Position numbers and translations under genes: made by a program. The notes beneath the pieces were generated by a model. The model was not told the origin of the DNA, ran no database searches, and worked only from the letters and a program-made list of their open reading frames with translations. 64,000 nucleotides of DNA, taken from UBA11795 sp964652755 (GTDB lineage: Bacteria > Chloroflexota > Dehalococcoidia > Lucifugimonadales > UBA826). This document shows, piece after piece, positions 43,445-52,455 of the stretch. Every line of letters starts with the position of its first letter. Position 1 is the first letter of the stretch. The stretch lies in assembly GCA_964652755.1 (NCBI GenBank), contig CAZZBP010000003.1, positions 33,403 to 97,402 of the forward strand, in the 5' to 3' direction.

Positions 43445-46102
43445 CTACGGAGCAATATTTCCATATATGTCTGAGATTACAACGGGAATATCTAGCTCTC
43501 TGAGTTTGGGTTCAATCTTCAGCCTGTCGCCCACTATTATCATAGATATCTGGTTTTCAAAAAGATGTCGCCTAGCTGCGTTTGTCACATCGTCTAATTT
43601 GAGAGATTGAAGTTTATGCATACTTGTTGTGAAATGGTCCAAAGGGAGTTCGAAAGCTGCCATCCTGATCAACTGGTCCATAATTTGACTGTTGGTTTCG
43701 AATTGTGCAGGGATTCCCTTTATCAGGCCTTCCTTTGCTCGGTTAAACTCTTGAGAGGTGATCGGTTTATTTCCCTTGATATTTGTTAGCTCACTTAATA
43801 TCTCTACAACCGATTCTTTTGTTACTTCTGTCTGCACACTTCCCCTGGCCAACCAAACAGAACTGGCGTTGAGCCACATAAGTGAAGAATAGAATCCGTA
43901 GCTGTACCCTTTGTCTTGTCTTAGATTCATATTTAGTCTGCTGGAATAATCTCCCCCCAAAACATAGTTTAGAAAGGCCAACGCATAGTAATCTTCATGC
44001 GACCTTGGTACGGTACGATGCCCGGCCCTGATAACTGATTGAGCAGACCCAGGTCTGTCGACTATGTGAATCGTGGTGCTCGCTAGTGGAGGGAATTGTT
44101 CTTGAGAAGTTTCAACCACAGAGCCTGAGGGAAAGAGATCTTCACTGTTGAAGTTGTGCCCTATGAGTTTGACAGCATCCTCCATTGAAGTGTTCCCGAC
44201 CACTAGGAAAGTTCTATGACATGGAGATATGTGATCAACGTAATGCTTATTTATTTCTTCGTTCACAATCGAAGCAACTGACTCTGTAGTCCCGTTCACC
44301 GGATGCCCGTATGGGGAAGTTGCTCCATAGATAATTGATCTGGAAGAAATGTTAGCCACAAGATCTGCGTTGTCCCCAAGGGTACTAAGATCTGCAAGCT
44401 TCTCATTTCTGAGTCTTTCATACTCTGATGATGGGAAGGACGGATTCTGAACCACGTCAGACAACAAATCCAATCCTTTTGGAAGGTGATCAGATAGCCC
44501 ACTAACCGCTAAAATGGTGTGTTCTCTAGAAGTCTCTTTGGAAAGATGTGACCCTATGAATTCAATCTCTTCTGCAATTTGAGAGCTACTCCTAGTTGTC
44601 GTTCCTTCAATCAACATGTCGGTCGAGAATATTGCCAGCCCTGCAAGGTGCTTTGGATCGTCAACTCCACCAGTTTTAAGGAGCATACCCACGGTAGTTA
44701 TTGGCAAGGAAGATTTATTTACCAGAATTATTTCTGTGCCGTTGCTCAAAACTGATTGTTCAGGAGTCGGAGGAGTAAATAATATTTCCCCTGAATGTAC
44801 AGGAGTATTTTTTCGGTTAATTCCCGTGGAAATCGCTTTTCTCTCAAGTTTTGGAGAGACTGTGAGACGAACATGTTTCGCACCAAGAGTTCCTGCTGCA
44901 TGTGAAATTTCTTCTGCGGTTATTGATTGATAGCGATCTATGTCCGTATTTATCGCAGAAGGATCGCCTGTCATCACATTATAAAAATTCAATTGGTCTG
45001 CTCTGCCACCAAATCCACCTATTTTCTCCATTTGAAGGATGTGATAGCTCGTTATCCTGTTTTTTGCTCGAAGCATCTCCGATTCCGACGGTGGGATGGA
45101 TGAGATCTGATCTAATGCAAGTAAAAGCTCTTCTTCGATTGATTCAAGGGTTTCTCCAGGGCTCGCTGTGGCGGTAATATGAAATTCTCCTGAGATTTCC
45201 TGTCCGTGATGAAATGCCCTCACGTCATGAACCTTCTGATCCTCGTATACTAGCTTCTTGTTCAGACGGGAGCTTCGACCGTCAGAAAGTATCACTGAAA
45301 GCACGTCTAGTGCAGCCTGTGCGTCAGTAAAATCAGGTAAGGTGGGCCATGCAAGATAAATACGAGGTAATTGAACTGCATCTTCCAGTTCTATAGATGT
45401 CTGCCCTGATAATAAAGAATCCATCCGGCCTGATCTTTCTATAGGGGGAGCGGGCTCTAGGTCCCCAAAGTATTTAGTAACTTGGTCATAGACCCTGTCA
45501 GGATCTATGTCGCCTGCTATAGCGATACTGGCATTAGATGGGCTGTAGTATTTTTTGAAGAAATCCATCACATCTCCGAGACTAGCAGCATCTAGGTCTT
45601 CTTGAGATCCTATAGTAGGCCAGTTGTATGGATGTGGTTTTGGGAACAGAGCTTCCTGTAAACGTAGGTGTGCCATACCGTAAGGTCTATTCTCGTAGCT
45701 TTGTCGACGCTCATTTTTAACGACGTCTCTTTGTAGATCGAAACGCTCCTGATCTAGTGCATCAAGAAGAAATCCCATGCGATCCGATTCCAACCAAAGC
45801 GCCAACTCAAGATAGTTTGAAGGTAGATCTTCCCAATAGTTGGTTCTGTCGTTGGTTGTTGATCCGTTGATGTTGGCGCCAATCTTTTGCAGTGGCTCAA
45901 AGTAATCTTTGTTATGATTTTTTGATCCTTCGAACATCACATGCTCGAAGAGGTGGGCAAAACCTGTGCGTCCCGGTACTTCGTTTTTTGACCCCACGTG
46001 GTACCAGACGTTGACCGCTACAACAGGTACGCTGTTATCAACATGGGTGATTACATCGAGGCCGTTACTTAAAGATCTCTTTTCTAGCGGAATTGAGATC
46101 AT
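43445..46102 (-). CDS. Large M16 metallopeptidase (two M16 modules)
   Basis: An 885-residue protein. The first module has FAHLFEHVMFEGSKNH with the HxxEH zinc motif near residue 50 and the distal Glu in VKNERRQSYENRP. The second module, from about residue 440, keeps the fold (LAGLAIFSTDMLIEGTTTRSS, YLGGDYSSRLNMNLRQDKGYSYGF-like segment) but has no zinc motif and is structural. This is the pitrilysin-like arrangement. No signal peptide is visible. Confidence 0.9.
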   Translation of the reverse strand: MISIPLEKRSLSNGLDVITHVDNSVPVVAVNVWYHVGSKNEVPGRTGFAHLFEHVMFEGSKNHNKDYFEPLQKIGANINGSTTNDRTNYWEDLPSNYLELALWLESDRMGFLLDALDQERFDLQRDVVKNERRQSYENRPYGMAHLRLQEALFPKPHPYNWPTIGSQEDLDAASLGDVMDFFKKYYSPSNASIAIAGDIDPDRVYDQVTKYFGDLEPAPPIERSGRMDSLLSGQTSIELEDAVQLPRIYLAWPTLPDFTDAQAALDVLSVILSDGRSSRLNKKLVYEDQKVHDVRAFHHGQEISGEFHITATASPGETLESIEEELLLALDQISSIPPSESEMLRAKNRITSYHILQMEKIGGFGGRADQLNFYNVMTGDPSAINTDIDRYQSITAEEISHAAGTLGAKHVRLTVSPKLERKAISTGINRKNTPVHSGEILFTPPTPEQSVLSNGTEIILVNKSSLPITTVGMLLKTGGVDDPKHLAGLAIFSTDMLIEGTTTRSSSQIAEEIEFIGSHLSKETSREHTILAVSGLSDHLPKGLDLLSDVVQNPSFPSSEYERLRNEKLADLSTLGDNADLVANISSRSIIYGATSPYGHPVNGTTESVASIVNEEINKHYVDHISPCHRTFLVVGNTSMEDAVKLIGHNFNSEDLFPSGSVVETSQEQFPPLASTTIHIVDRPGSAQSVIRAGHRTVPRSHEDYYALAFLNYVLGGDYSSRLNMNLRQDKGYSYGFYSSLMWLNASSVWLARGSVQTEVTKESVVEILSELTNIKGNKPITSQEFNRAKEGLIKGIPAQFETNSQIMDQLIRMAAFELPLDHFTTSMHKLQSLKLDDVTNAARRHLFENQISMIIVGDRLKIEPKLRELDIPVVISDIYGNIAP

Positions 46103-46111
46103 AGATCCTTC

Positions 46112-46552
46112 CTATTGTGGGCGACTGGGCAGCGTGAATTCGGCTTGCCCAATAACCAGTTTAACGCCTTCTTGGTTCTCCATAACAACGTCGCATTCAA
46201 GACTAGTTGAAAGCCCAGTTTCATCTTTGTCTGTAACTATCCCACTTAAAGTGAGAGGTTCGTTGTGTGGGACCATCTGTCTAAAGACCACATCTATTTT
46301 TTTCATCGTTACAGTTGGCGACCAACCCGTGACTATTTGAGACATCATGGCTATATTCATCGCCCCTGGAACAATAGCATTAGGTAGGCCTTCGGATCTT
46401 GCTGCCTTATCAGACGTGAATCTAGATGGTGTTGGGTCAGGATCGCGGACTGATACAAATCCGATAACCTGGTCACTCAAAACAGTTCGCGTCAATGGCC
46501 CGATTTCGTCCCCCAGTTCGACATCGTCGAAATATATATCCTTTGAACTCAT
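46112..46552 (-). CDS. MaoC-like hot-dog dehydratase, subunit B
   Basis: A 146-residue hot-dog protein. The segment RFTSDKAARSEGLPNAIVPGAMNIAMMSQ corresponds to the hydratase helix, but the usual D-x(4)-H active-site pair is altered to D-K-A-A-R-S-E, so the catalytic residues may lie in the partner. It overlaps the partner gene by 4 bp. Such pairs form heterodimeric (R)-enoyl-CoA hydratases like HadAB. Confidence 0.75.
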   Translation of the reverse strand: MSSKDIYFDDVELGDEIGPLTRTVLSDQVIGFVSVRDPDPTPSRFTSDKAARSEGLPNAIVPGAMNIAMMSQIVTGWSPTVTMKKIDVVFRQMVPHNEPLTLSGIVTDKDETGLSTSLECDVVMENQEGVKLVIGQAEFTLPSRPQ

Positions 46553-47001
46553 TTAGCTCTATTTCTCCTGACAAAAGATTCGTTGACAAGGGCCACTGTT
46601 TCACAGTTTTGGTTTTTGAAGGTAGTTTGCCAGACCGCAAAAATCATTTTGCCCGAGCGACCTGTTTTTGCATAGACATGGTCTAAACGTGTACTCGCAT
46701 TTAGGGTGTCTCCGGGTCGAACATCCTTTTGGCACTCGATAGATTGACCGGCAAAGAAACTCATGTCTCCGAATTCCAACTTTATATCGGGCCTGCTAAC
46801 GCCATTGACGAATATATTGCAAATGGTTGGTGGTGCCACGAGATCATCCGGGTTATCAGTATCACCCAGATAAATAGACTTCGTCTCACCGGTAGACTTG
46901 GCAAATCCAGTTATCATTTCACGGCTGACTCTAAAAGAACCTATGGGGTGTTCGACTCCTAAGAGGCTCCTGTCATAAACGATCCCCTCGTCAGTGGTCA
47001 T
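46549..47001 (-). CDS. MaoC-like N-terminal hot-dog protein, subunit A
   Basis: A 150-residue protein of the FAS1-like dehydratase (MaoC_dehydrat_N) family: GSFRVSREMITGFAKSTGE, DDLVAPPTICNIF, FFAGQSIECQKDVRPGDTL. It pairs with the overlapping downstream gene (46112-46552). Such pairs hydrate 2-enoyl-CoA or related thioesters; the substrate is unknown. Confidence 0.8.
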   Translation of the reverse strand: MTTDEGIVYDRSLLGVEHPIGSFRVSREMITGFAKSTGETKSIYLGDTDNPDDLVAPPTICNIFVNGVSRPDIKLEFGDMSFFAGQSIECQKDVRPGDTLNASTRLDHVYAKTGRSGKMIFAVWQTTFKNQNCETVALVNESFVRRNRAK

Positions 47002-47013
47002 ATCTAATTCCTT

Positions 47014-47664
47014 TCAATTTTTACTGCTTTCAAGCATTACTGGATTATAATCACCCGCTCTTAGAGCCAAGACTAATTCGGCCTCTGTAGTAATCTTATC
47101 TCTAAAAAGAGTCATGCATGTGCCAATAGCGCTAACGATGTGGGCGTCGCTTCCCCCGGTGGCGAGGTAACCTCGCTGTTGAATCAAGAGTGCAGCCTTT
47201 TCGCCCTCCCCTGGGCGATTGGAGCCGTTCAAACCTTCTACAACTCTTACTGTTTCAAATCCAGTTCGTCCGGCAGAAATGTATTCTGCAAACCCTATTC
47301 CCGCTCTGCCAGGGTGGGCCGGGATGGCTATTGCCCCTAAATCATCACACAATTCTACAAGTTTGTTGGCATTTATATTTACGTCGCTGAAATCGATGGA
47401 GTCGGTAAGGGGTTCTGTAACTCCGTAAACCAAAAAATGCCCGCAGTCTGTATCCAGTTCTGCACCTTTCAAAATGAGTAGCCCGCTTCCTGACGAGAGA
47501 TCTGTGTAGTCCAGTCCGTGATCAAACTGACGGTGCTCTGTTAGAACGAAGCCGTCAATCATGTACCCCTTCTTATGGAGGACTGACGACCATCTAATAT
47601 ATTGCTCCACTGTGGCACGGGAGTCATCCGATGCTACGGAATGGGTGTGAAGGTCCAGAAACAT
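47014..47664 (-). CDS. PHP-domain phosphoesterase
   Basis: A 216-residue PHP protein: LDLHTHSVASDDS at the start, FVLTEHRQFD, GAELDTDCGHFLV, AIPAHPGR and the final metal site GGSDAHIVSAIG. The metal residues are intact, in contrast to the decayed PHP gene at 34226. Family members hydrolyse phosphoesters; the substrate is unknown. It lies 12 bp upstream of the hot-dog pair on the same strand. Confidence 0.85.
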   Translation of the reverse strand: MFLDLHTHSVASDDSRATVEQYIRWSSVLHKKGYMIDGFVLTEHRQFDHGLDYTDLSSGSGLLILKGAELDTDCGHFLVYGVTEPLTDSIDFSDVNINANKLVELCDDLGAIAIPAHPGRAGIGFAEYISAGRTGFETVRVVEGLNGSNRPGEGEKAALLIQQRGYLATGGSDAHIVSAIGTCMTLFRDKITTEAELVLALRAGDYNPVMLESSKN

Positions 47665-47821
47665 ACAGGGTTGAATAGTAGGTCAGCAATATTGTTCAGT
47701 CAAGAAAAAATATATTCTAGAAATTCGGATTAATTGAACCATAAATAATTGGCCTACCAGTTTTTCAGTGTTAATCTTTGGGTTCTCAAACAGAACCAAT
47801 AATTTTCATATAGGAGAAAAA

Positions 47822-48598
47822 ATGGATCTTGCTCTTAATGGGAAAATAGCTCTAGTGACAGGTGGAAGCAGAGGTTTAGGAAGACAAAGCGCCCTGTCTC
47901 TTGCCGCTGAAGGTGTGAACGTAGCAATATGCGGGAGAACAAGGCAGACTCTTGATGTTGCTGTTTCTGAAATAGAGAAGAAAGGTGTTGACGCCCTAGG
48001 AATTGAAGCTGATGTATCAGATGTAAAGTCCATGCTTAATCTTCATAGTGAGGTAGAGTCACAGCTTGGGCCAGTAGATATATTGATCAATAATGCAGGA
48101 GGAAGCAGGGCTAGAACAGATATAACGGAAACAGATCTTGAAGATTTTAAAGGTACCTTCGATCTGAACCTTTTTGGGGGATTTGAACTTATGAAACTAG
48201 TCATCCCCTCTATGAAGGAACAGAAGTGGGGAAGAATTATCAACATAGCCTCGATCTGGGGGAGAGAATATGGCGGAAACATCTCTTACATGTCGGCTAA
48301 AGCTGCTCTCATTGCAGCGACAAAACACGCTGCGATATCTTTGGCGAAGGATGGAGTGCTGGTCAACTCGATAGCGCCGGGCTCCATAGCGCACCCAGAG
48401 GGTACGTGGGAACGTTTCCAAAATGACAACCCCTAGGAGTTGGTTCAATCATTTATAGATCAGAATCTGCCTCTTGGGAGATTTGGTTGGCCAGAGCCCT
48501 TGGGAGATTTGGTCGCCTTTCTATCTTCTGACCGAGCAGGTTTAATAACCGGGTCATGCATAGTAATAGATGGGGGGCAGAGTATATCCATGATCTAG
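47822..48598 (+). pseudogene. SDR gene interrupted by an in-frame amber codon
   Basis: The ATG at 47822 follows AGGAG by 6 bp. The frame encodes an SDR (VTGGSRGLGRQSALSLA, NNAGGSRARTD, SYMSAKAALIAATKH) up to a TAG at 48434-48436. Translation in the same frame resumes at once with ELVQSFIDQNLPLGRFGWPE, continues through LVAFLSSDRAGLITG and VIDGGQS, and ends at TAG 48596-48598. These last 53 residues are the normal SDR C-terminus (substrate lid and the final GG motif), so a single nonsense change truncates the protein, or there is a base error. Full length would be 257 with the interruption counted. Function unassigned. Confidence 0.8.
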
Positions 48599-49029
48599 CT
48601 CAAATGGCATTTATCAAGGTGCTATATATAGGATTTAATTGGAAAAATCGCTTTGCGACATCGTTAACAGCAGAGTTGAAGCCATTATAGAGATACCTTT
48701 TCCCCTAAATGCTGTAAACGCTATTTCGTATTGTCAACGAGCCGTAGACTCGGGATATCTCTATCATCACATTGACTAGATTTCCAAAATGCCTTCCTAT
48801 CGCAGTCGTCTCAATCGAGAAGTCTCCATACGAAGACGCTGGCAAAATTCTGAAAAATTAATTTTTTGCTTATTTCACTTAAAGTCTTAATGAATATTAA
48901 TTTTAATAGGACTGCCACGGGTAGAATTTAGTCTGGTCTTGCCATGGAAAGTCTTATTAGGAAAAATCTTCTAATCTATTTTCAGACAATTGTGGATTAA
49001 TGTAATAACCTATGATAGGCACAAAAAGT
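48599..49029. other. Intergenic region, 431 bp
   Basis: Between the broken SDR and the 2-hydroxyacid dehydrogenase (convergent). It holds one short plus-strand frame from TTG 48639 to TAG 48779 (46 residues, starting MEKSLCDIVNSRVEAIIEIP) with AGGA a few bases upstream; it matches nothing I know. The rest is AT-rich with no clear hairpin. Confidence 0.45.
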
Positions 49030-50034
49030 TTAAAGTCTGTCGATATTGTGCCTCGGGTTAGGGTGATTGAGCACATCTTTGTTAACCAGGTTGTCGGGCA
49101 TACGTCCCTCGTACACGCTTACTACTTCTGAGGCAGCTCGTTGCTCTAATTCTAGTGTAGATTCTTGTGAGAAAAAAGCCACATGTGGAGTCACGATTAT
49201 ATTTTCTAGATTGAGTAAAGGATGAGATTTAGAAGGAATGTTATCTACCATTACGTCTAATCCCGCGCCTCCAATGCTGTTATTTGACAAGGCATTGTGC
49301 AAAGCTTCTTCGTCTATCAAGGGTCCTCGTGCTGCGTTAATGAGAAATGAATCCTCTTTCATAAGATCTAGCTCTGCTTTCCCAATCATTTTTGTCGTGG
49401 ACGGAATGAGTGGGGCATGAAGGGTAACGAAGTCAGATTCTTTAAGTAATTCGTCTATTTCGACAAGCCTTCCTCCTCTCGATTCCACGATATCCGGCGT
49501 TAAAACAGGGTCTGAAGCAAGTATGTTCATACCGAATGCTTTTGCTTTTTCCGCTACAGCTTGACCTATACGCCCGAATCCCACTATCCCTATCGTCTTT
49601 CCTCTTAACCTCATCATACGCATGGTTAGGCCGAGATGACCCCAGCCATCGCGTTTAACAGATTGGTCAAATATAGAGATTTTCCTGTTCCAGGTATTCA
49701 TCAATGCAATCACATGATCGGATACTTCATCAACGCAATAATCAGGGACGTATGTAACTGCGATACCTAGTTCGGTCGCGGTGTCTACAGCTATGTTGTC
49801 AACACCAACTCCGAATCTGCCCACAACTACGCATTGGTCGGCAGCCCTTATAACTTTTTCTGTCACTTTGGCGAAACATGTCATGATGGCGTCCATGCCG
49901 TTAGCTAACTCTACAAGGGTGTTTTCTTCACCGTTGGGTGCGATGACAACCTCTGCTCCGGCTGCCTCAAGAACCGCTCTTTCAGGATCGGTAGACGGCC
50001 ATACATAGTCTGTAATCAGCACTTTCCAACTCAT
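49030..50034 (-). CDS. D-2-hydroxyacid dehydrogenase (CtBP/phosphoglycerate dehydrogenase-like)
   Basis: A 334-residue NAD-dependent dehydrogenase. It has GRFGVGVDNIAVDTATELG, YVPDYCVDEVSDHVIAL (a motif of the CtBP-like branch), the Rossmann loop GIVGFGRIGQAVA, the catalytic Arg in INAARGPLIDEEAL and the His in IVTPHVAFFSQEST. It could oxidise or reduce a 2-hydroxy acid. It ends the long corrinoid cluster 28 bp downstream of the RACE-like gene. Confidence 0.87.
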   Translation of the reverse strand: MSWKVLITDYVWPSTDPERAVLEAAGAEVVIAPNGEENTLVELANGMDAIMTCFAKVTEKVIRAADQCVVVGRFGVGVDNIAVDTATELGIAVTYVPDYCVDEVSDHVIALMNTWNRKISIFDQSVKRDGWGHLGLTMRMMRLRGKTIGIVGFGRIGQAVAEKAKAFGMNILASDPVLTPDIVESRGGRLVEIDELLKESDFVTLHAPLIPSTTKMIGKAELDLMKEDSFLINAARGPLIDEEALHNALSNNSIGGAGLDVMVDNIPSKSHPLLNLENIIVTPHVAFFSQESTLELEQRAASEVVSVYEGRMPDNLVNKDVLNHPNPRHNIDRL

Positions 50035-50062
50035 CTCTTACTCCAGTTCCTTACTTTTATGG

Positions 50063-51688
50063 TTATTGGAAGATATCTTCTGGCATAGGCTTGAACATAC
50101 ATCCCTCCACGAATATATCAAAGAAGTCAGGTGTGGTTTCAAGTTCTATGTGCTCAATATTCTTAACTAGGTTCTCAATGGTTGAACGCATTCCTACTGA
50201 ATTTAGCATCAGTGTTGCACCTTCAAGGGATGCGTTTCCGGCCTTCTCGATTTTGTCGGTAGGAAAGTTTGCAATGAAGCCTATGGCTATTGCATTTTGT
50301 TCGTTCACGTAATTGGCAAACCCTCCCGCGAGATACATTTTTGATATCTTGTCTATTGGTTTACCGAATCGTCTCATGGCAATGTATTGCCCCGAGTAAT
50401 TAGCAGATTTTGCCTGGGCTAGGGCACTGATATCTGATCGATACAGTTCCATCTGCCTTTCCGGTGCGAAGGTATAGCCGTTAGAACCGTCGGCGAATAC
50501 CCCGAGTTCGTTCATTAAACCACTTCGTCTGAGTTCTGCGAGTAAATCAACTAAACCGGAACCACAAATTCCTTCGACATCTGCACCGCCTATGGTGGAT
50601 ACTCTTGCCTTTCCTTCAACTATGCTTACGGTTTCCACTGCTCCATCATATCCAGGCATACCGTAGGTCACTTGGCCTCCTTCAAAAGCAGGTCCGGCTG
50701 GGCAGGAGGCTGCGACCATTCCGTCCTTGTTGCCTATGATTACCTCAGTGTTTGTTCCAACGTCGACCAACATCACTGGATCCTTTGCCTCGTCCATTGC
50801 AATTGCTAGTAAATCGGCAGAAACATCGGCTCCGACATGGGATCCTATCAATGGTCCGCTGTAGACTCTGGCCTTTGGAAAAACGCGCAACCCTAAGGAG
50901 TGAGCGGCAGTGTCCAAGGATGTAGTATCACGATGGCCATCTTCAAAATCTTGTTGCACTGTCGATTTATATGGTTTTTGACCAACGGGTTGAACGTTTA
51001 CTCCAAATAAGATGTCCCTCATCGTTGTGTTTCCAACTAATACTACGTCGTATATTTGTCTCCTGTGGACCTTGGATGCACGAGTCATAGATCCGATCTC
51101 AAAATTAATGGAGGACAGCATTACCTGCTGTAGCTCCCCACTGACCTCCCCTCCGTCGTAGGAGATCCGATTCATAATGTCGGCACCGCCAAATCTTTGA
51201 GGATTTTCAAATGACGACGTTTGAAGGGTCTCTCCAGATTCTAAATCTACTAAATTGAGCACTACTGTAGTCGTACCTATGTCTCCCGCTAGGCCTAGGA
51301 TTACACCGTGGTATCTATCAACAGGTTCACCATCGATGGAAACAACTGTACCCCGCCGAACCACCCTGGGATCCCGTTTTGCCGAACGTCTGATACCGGT
51401 GGACAGTATCCTGGGTTGGCGTCTTAATGTTGCGAACTCAACATCAGAATGGACATCTTCTACGATTGCCCGACAGGCAAGCCGGTAGTTATCACGCAAG
51501 AACGATTCTTCTGGCGTAAGATCATTTAACGACTCCATGCCTCTCTTGATTTCGACGATGCATTCGTGGCATTCACCGGTTCTACCGCACGAAGTGGGGA
51601 CACGTACCTTGAGAGAGTCCGCATATTCGAAGATAGTATTTCCGGGCAGGGATGTTTGCTCTCGCCCGTCTGAGAATACTGGAGACAT
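50063..51688 (-). CDS. RACE-like corrinoid activation protein (2Fe-2S, ASKHA)
   Basis: A 541-residue protein. The N-terminal ferredoxin-like part has the cluster ligands in TSCGRTGECHECIVEI and NYRLACRA. The rest is the DUF4445/ASKHA ATPase domain: LAGDIGTTTVVLNLVD, VGNTTMRDILFGV, GSHVGADVSADLLAIAM, MLVDVGTNTEVIIG, ASCPAGPAFEGG, GICGSGLVDLLAEL and MYLAGGFANYV. Reductive activators of corrinoid enzymes (RamA/RACE) use ATP and an Fe-S cluster to return Co(II) to Co(I). The presence of a corrinoid protein and methyltransferases upstream supports that role here. Confidence 0.88.
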   Translation of the reverse strand: MSPVFSDGREQTSLPGNTIFEYADSLKVRVPTSCGRTGECHECIVEIKRGMESLNDLTPEESFLRDNYRLACRAIVEDVHSDVEFATLRRQPRILSTGIRRSAKRDPRVVRRGTVVSIDGEPVDRYHGVILGLAGDIGTTTVVLNLVDLESGETLQTSSFENPQRFGGADIMNRISYDGGEVSGELQQVMLSSINFEIGSMTRASKVHRRQIYDVVLVGNTTMRDILFGVNVQPVGQKPYKSTVQQDFEDGHRDTTSLDTAAHSLGLRVFPKARVYSGPLIGSHVGADVSADLLAIAMDEAKDPVMLVDVGTNTEVIIGNKDGMVAASCPAGPAFEGGQVTYGMPGYDGAVETVSIVEGKARVSTIGGADVEGICGSGLVDLLAELRRSGLMNELGVFADGSNGYTFAPERQMELYRSDISALAQAKSANYSGQYIAMRRFGKPIDKISKMYLAGGFANYVNEQNAIAIGFIANFPTDKIEKAGNASLEGATLMLNSVGMRSTIENLVKNIEHIELETTPDFFDIFVEGCMFKPMPEDIFQ

Positions 51689-51729
51689 CCGCCTATCCTA
51701 CTAAAACTAAATTCATTGCCTAGACGTTG

Positions 51730-52176
51730 CTAAATACCCGACTCTAATAACTCTTTTAATCTTTGGTGGTCTTTTTCAAATTGATTCTTCGCAAAACCTT
51801 CGACCATTTTTGAAAGAAATGGTCCTAATCCTGAAAAATCTATTTCTGATTTGGCGGAAATAAATGTACCCTTTTTACTATCTTGCAGGTTATATTCTAT
51901 CCTGAAGGGTAAGGGGCCTGAATATGATTGCACCGTGTATTTGAAGCCTGGATTCAATGAGATGATAATGACTTCATGGGTTAAGGTTTTGCCCAGAACG
52001 CTTGAGACAACTTCGAAGCAGGAACCCTCCTCCAATTCGCCGTCTGATATTTGAGTGCATTTAGCGATATTTGATGCCCACTCTGGCATGCGGCTTATAT
52101 CCGTTAGGAAGGATAAAACCAATGGACGGAAAACTGGAACATCCAGTGCATATGTAAAAACCGAACAACTGGCCAA
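51730..52176 (-). CDS. SRPBCC-fold protein
   Basis: A 148-residue START/polyketide-cyclase-like domain: YALDVPVFRPLVLSFLTD, MPEWASNIAKC, EEGSCFEVVSS and a long C-terminal helix FAKNQFEKDHQRLKELLE. The pocket would bind a hydrophobic ligand. The TTG start lacks a clear ribosome site, so the first residues are uncertain. Placed between the RACE-like gene and a small Cys protein; a role in binding a substrate or cofactor of the methyl-transfer cluster is only a guess. Confidence 0.7.
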   Translation of the reverse strand: MASCSVFTYALDVPVFRPLVLSFLTDISRMPEWASNIAKCTQISDGELEEGSCFEVVSSVLGKTLTHEVIIISLNPGFKYTVQSYSGPLPFRIEYNLQDSKKGTFISAKSEIDFSGLGPFLSKMVEGFAKNQFEKDHQRLKELLESGI

Positions 52177-52184
52177 GTTATTGA

Positions 52185-52451
52185 TCAGTTTTCCCAGGCA
52201 GCCCGATAATCGAGGTCATCACTGCCAAGACAAATGAAAAGCTCATCTGCTGGTACATTTACATCTTGATTACGGCAACCAAATTTTGCAGTGCACCTGT
52301 CCTCAACGTTTTTGTATGGGCATCGCCATTTTGACACTTCATTAACAGAGTCTGAGATATCTCTGAATATCGAGTCCAACTTCGCTAAACTGGATGCATA
52401 TTGTGCACTGTCAAATTCCGGACGTTCTCTTGGGTCTCCTATCTTGTTCAA
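52185..52451 (-). CDS. Small cysteine-containing protein of the corrinoid cluster
   Basis: An 88-residue protein with four Cys: KWRCPYKNVEDRCTAKFGCRNQ, then LFICLG. The spacing C-x8-C-x5-C and a fourth Cys some 16 residues later could bind iron-sulfur or zinc. The first 45 residues form a helix-rich acidic part. It starts with TTG 4 bp after the corrinoid-protein stop and is 8 bp from the SRPBCC gene. I do not recognise a family. Its position suggests a redox partner of the corrinoid system (inference). Confidence 0.65.
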   Translation of the reverse strand: MNKIGDPRERPEFDSAQYASSLAKLDSIFRDISDSVNEVSKWRCPYKNVEDRCTAKFGCRNQDVNVPADELFICLGSDDLDYRAAWEN

Positions 52452-52455
52452 CAGA

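Noticed and set aside
47781..47797. Short inverted repeat GGTTCT-CAAAC-AGAACC before the SDR gene
   Set aside because: Only 6 bp per arm and no supporting context; it is likely to be chance.
48434..48436. In-frame TAG in the SDR as pyrrolysine, suggested by the nearby corrinoid genes
   Set aside because: Pyrrolysine is known from methylamine methyltransferases, not SDRs; no pylS/pylT or MttB-type gene is in the window, and a nonsense mutation is simpler.
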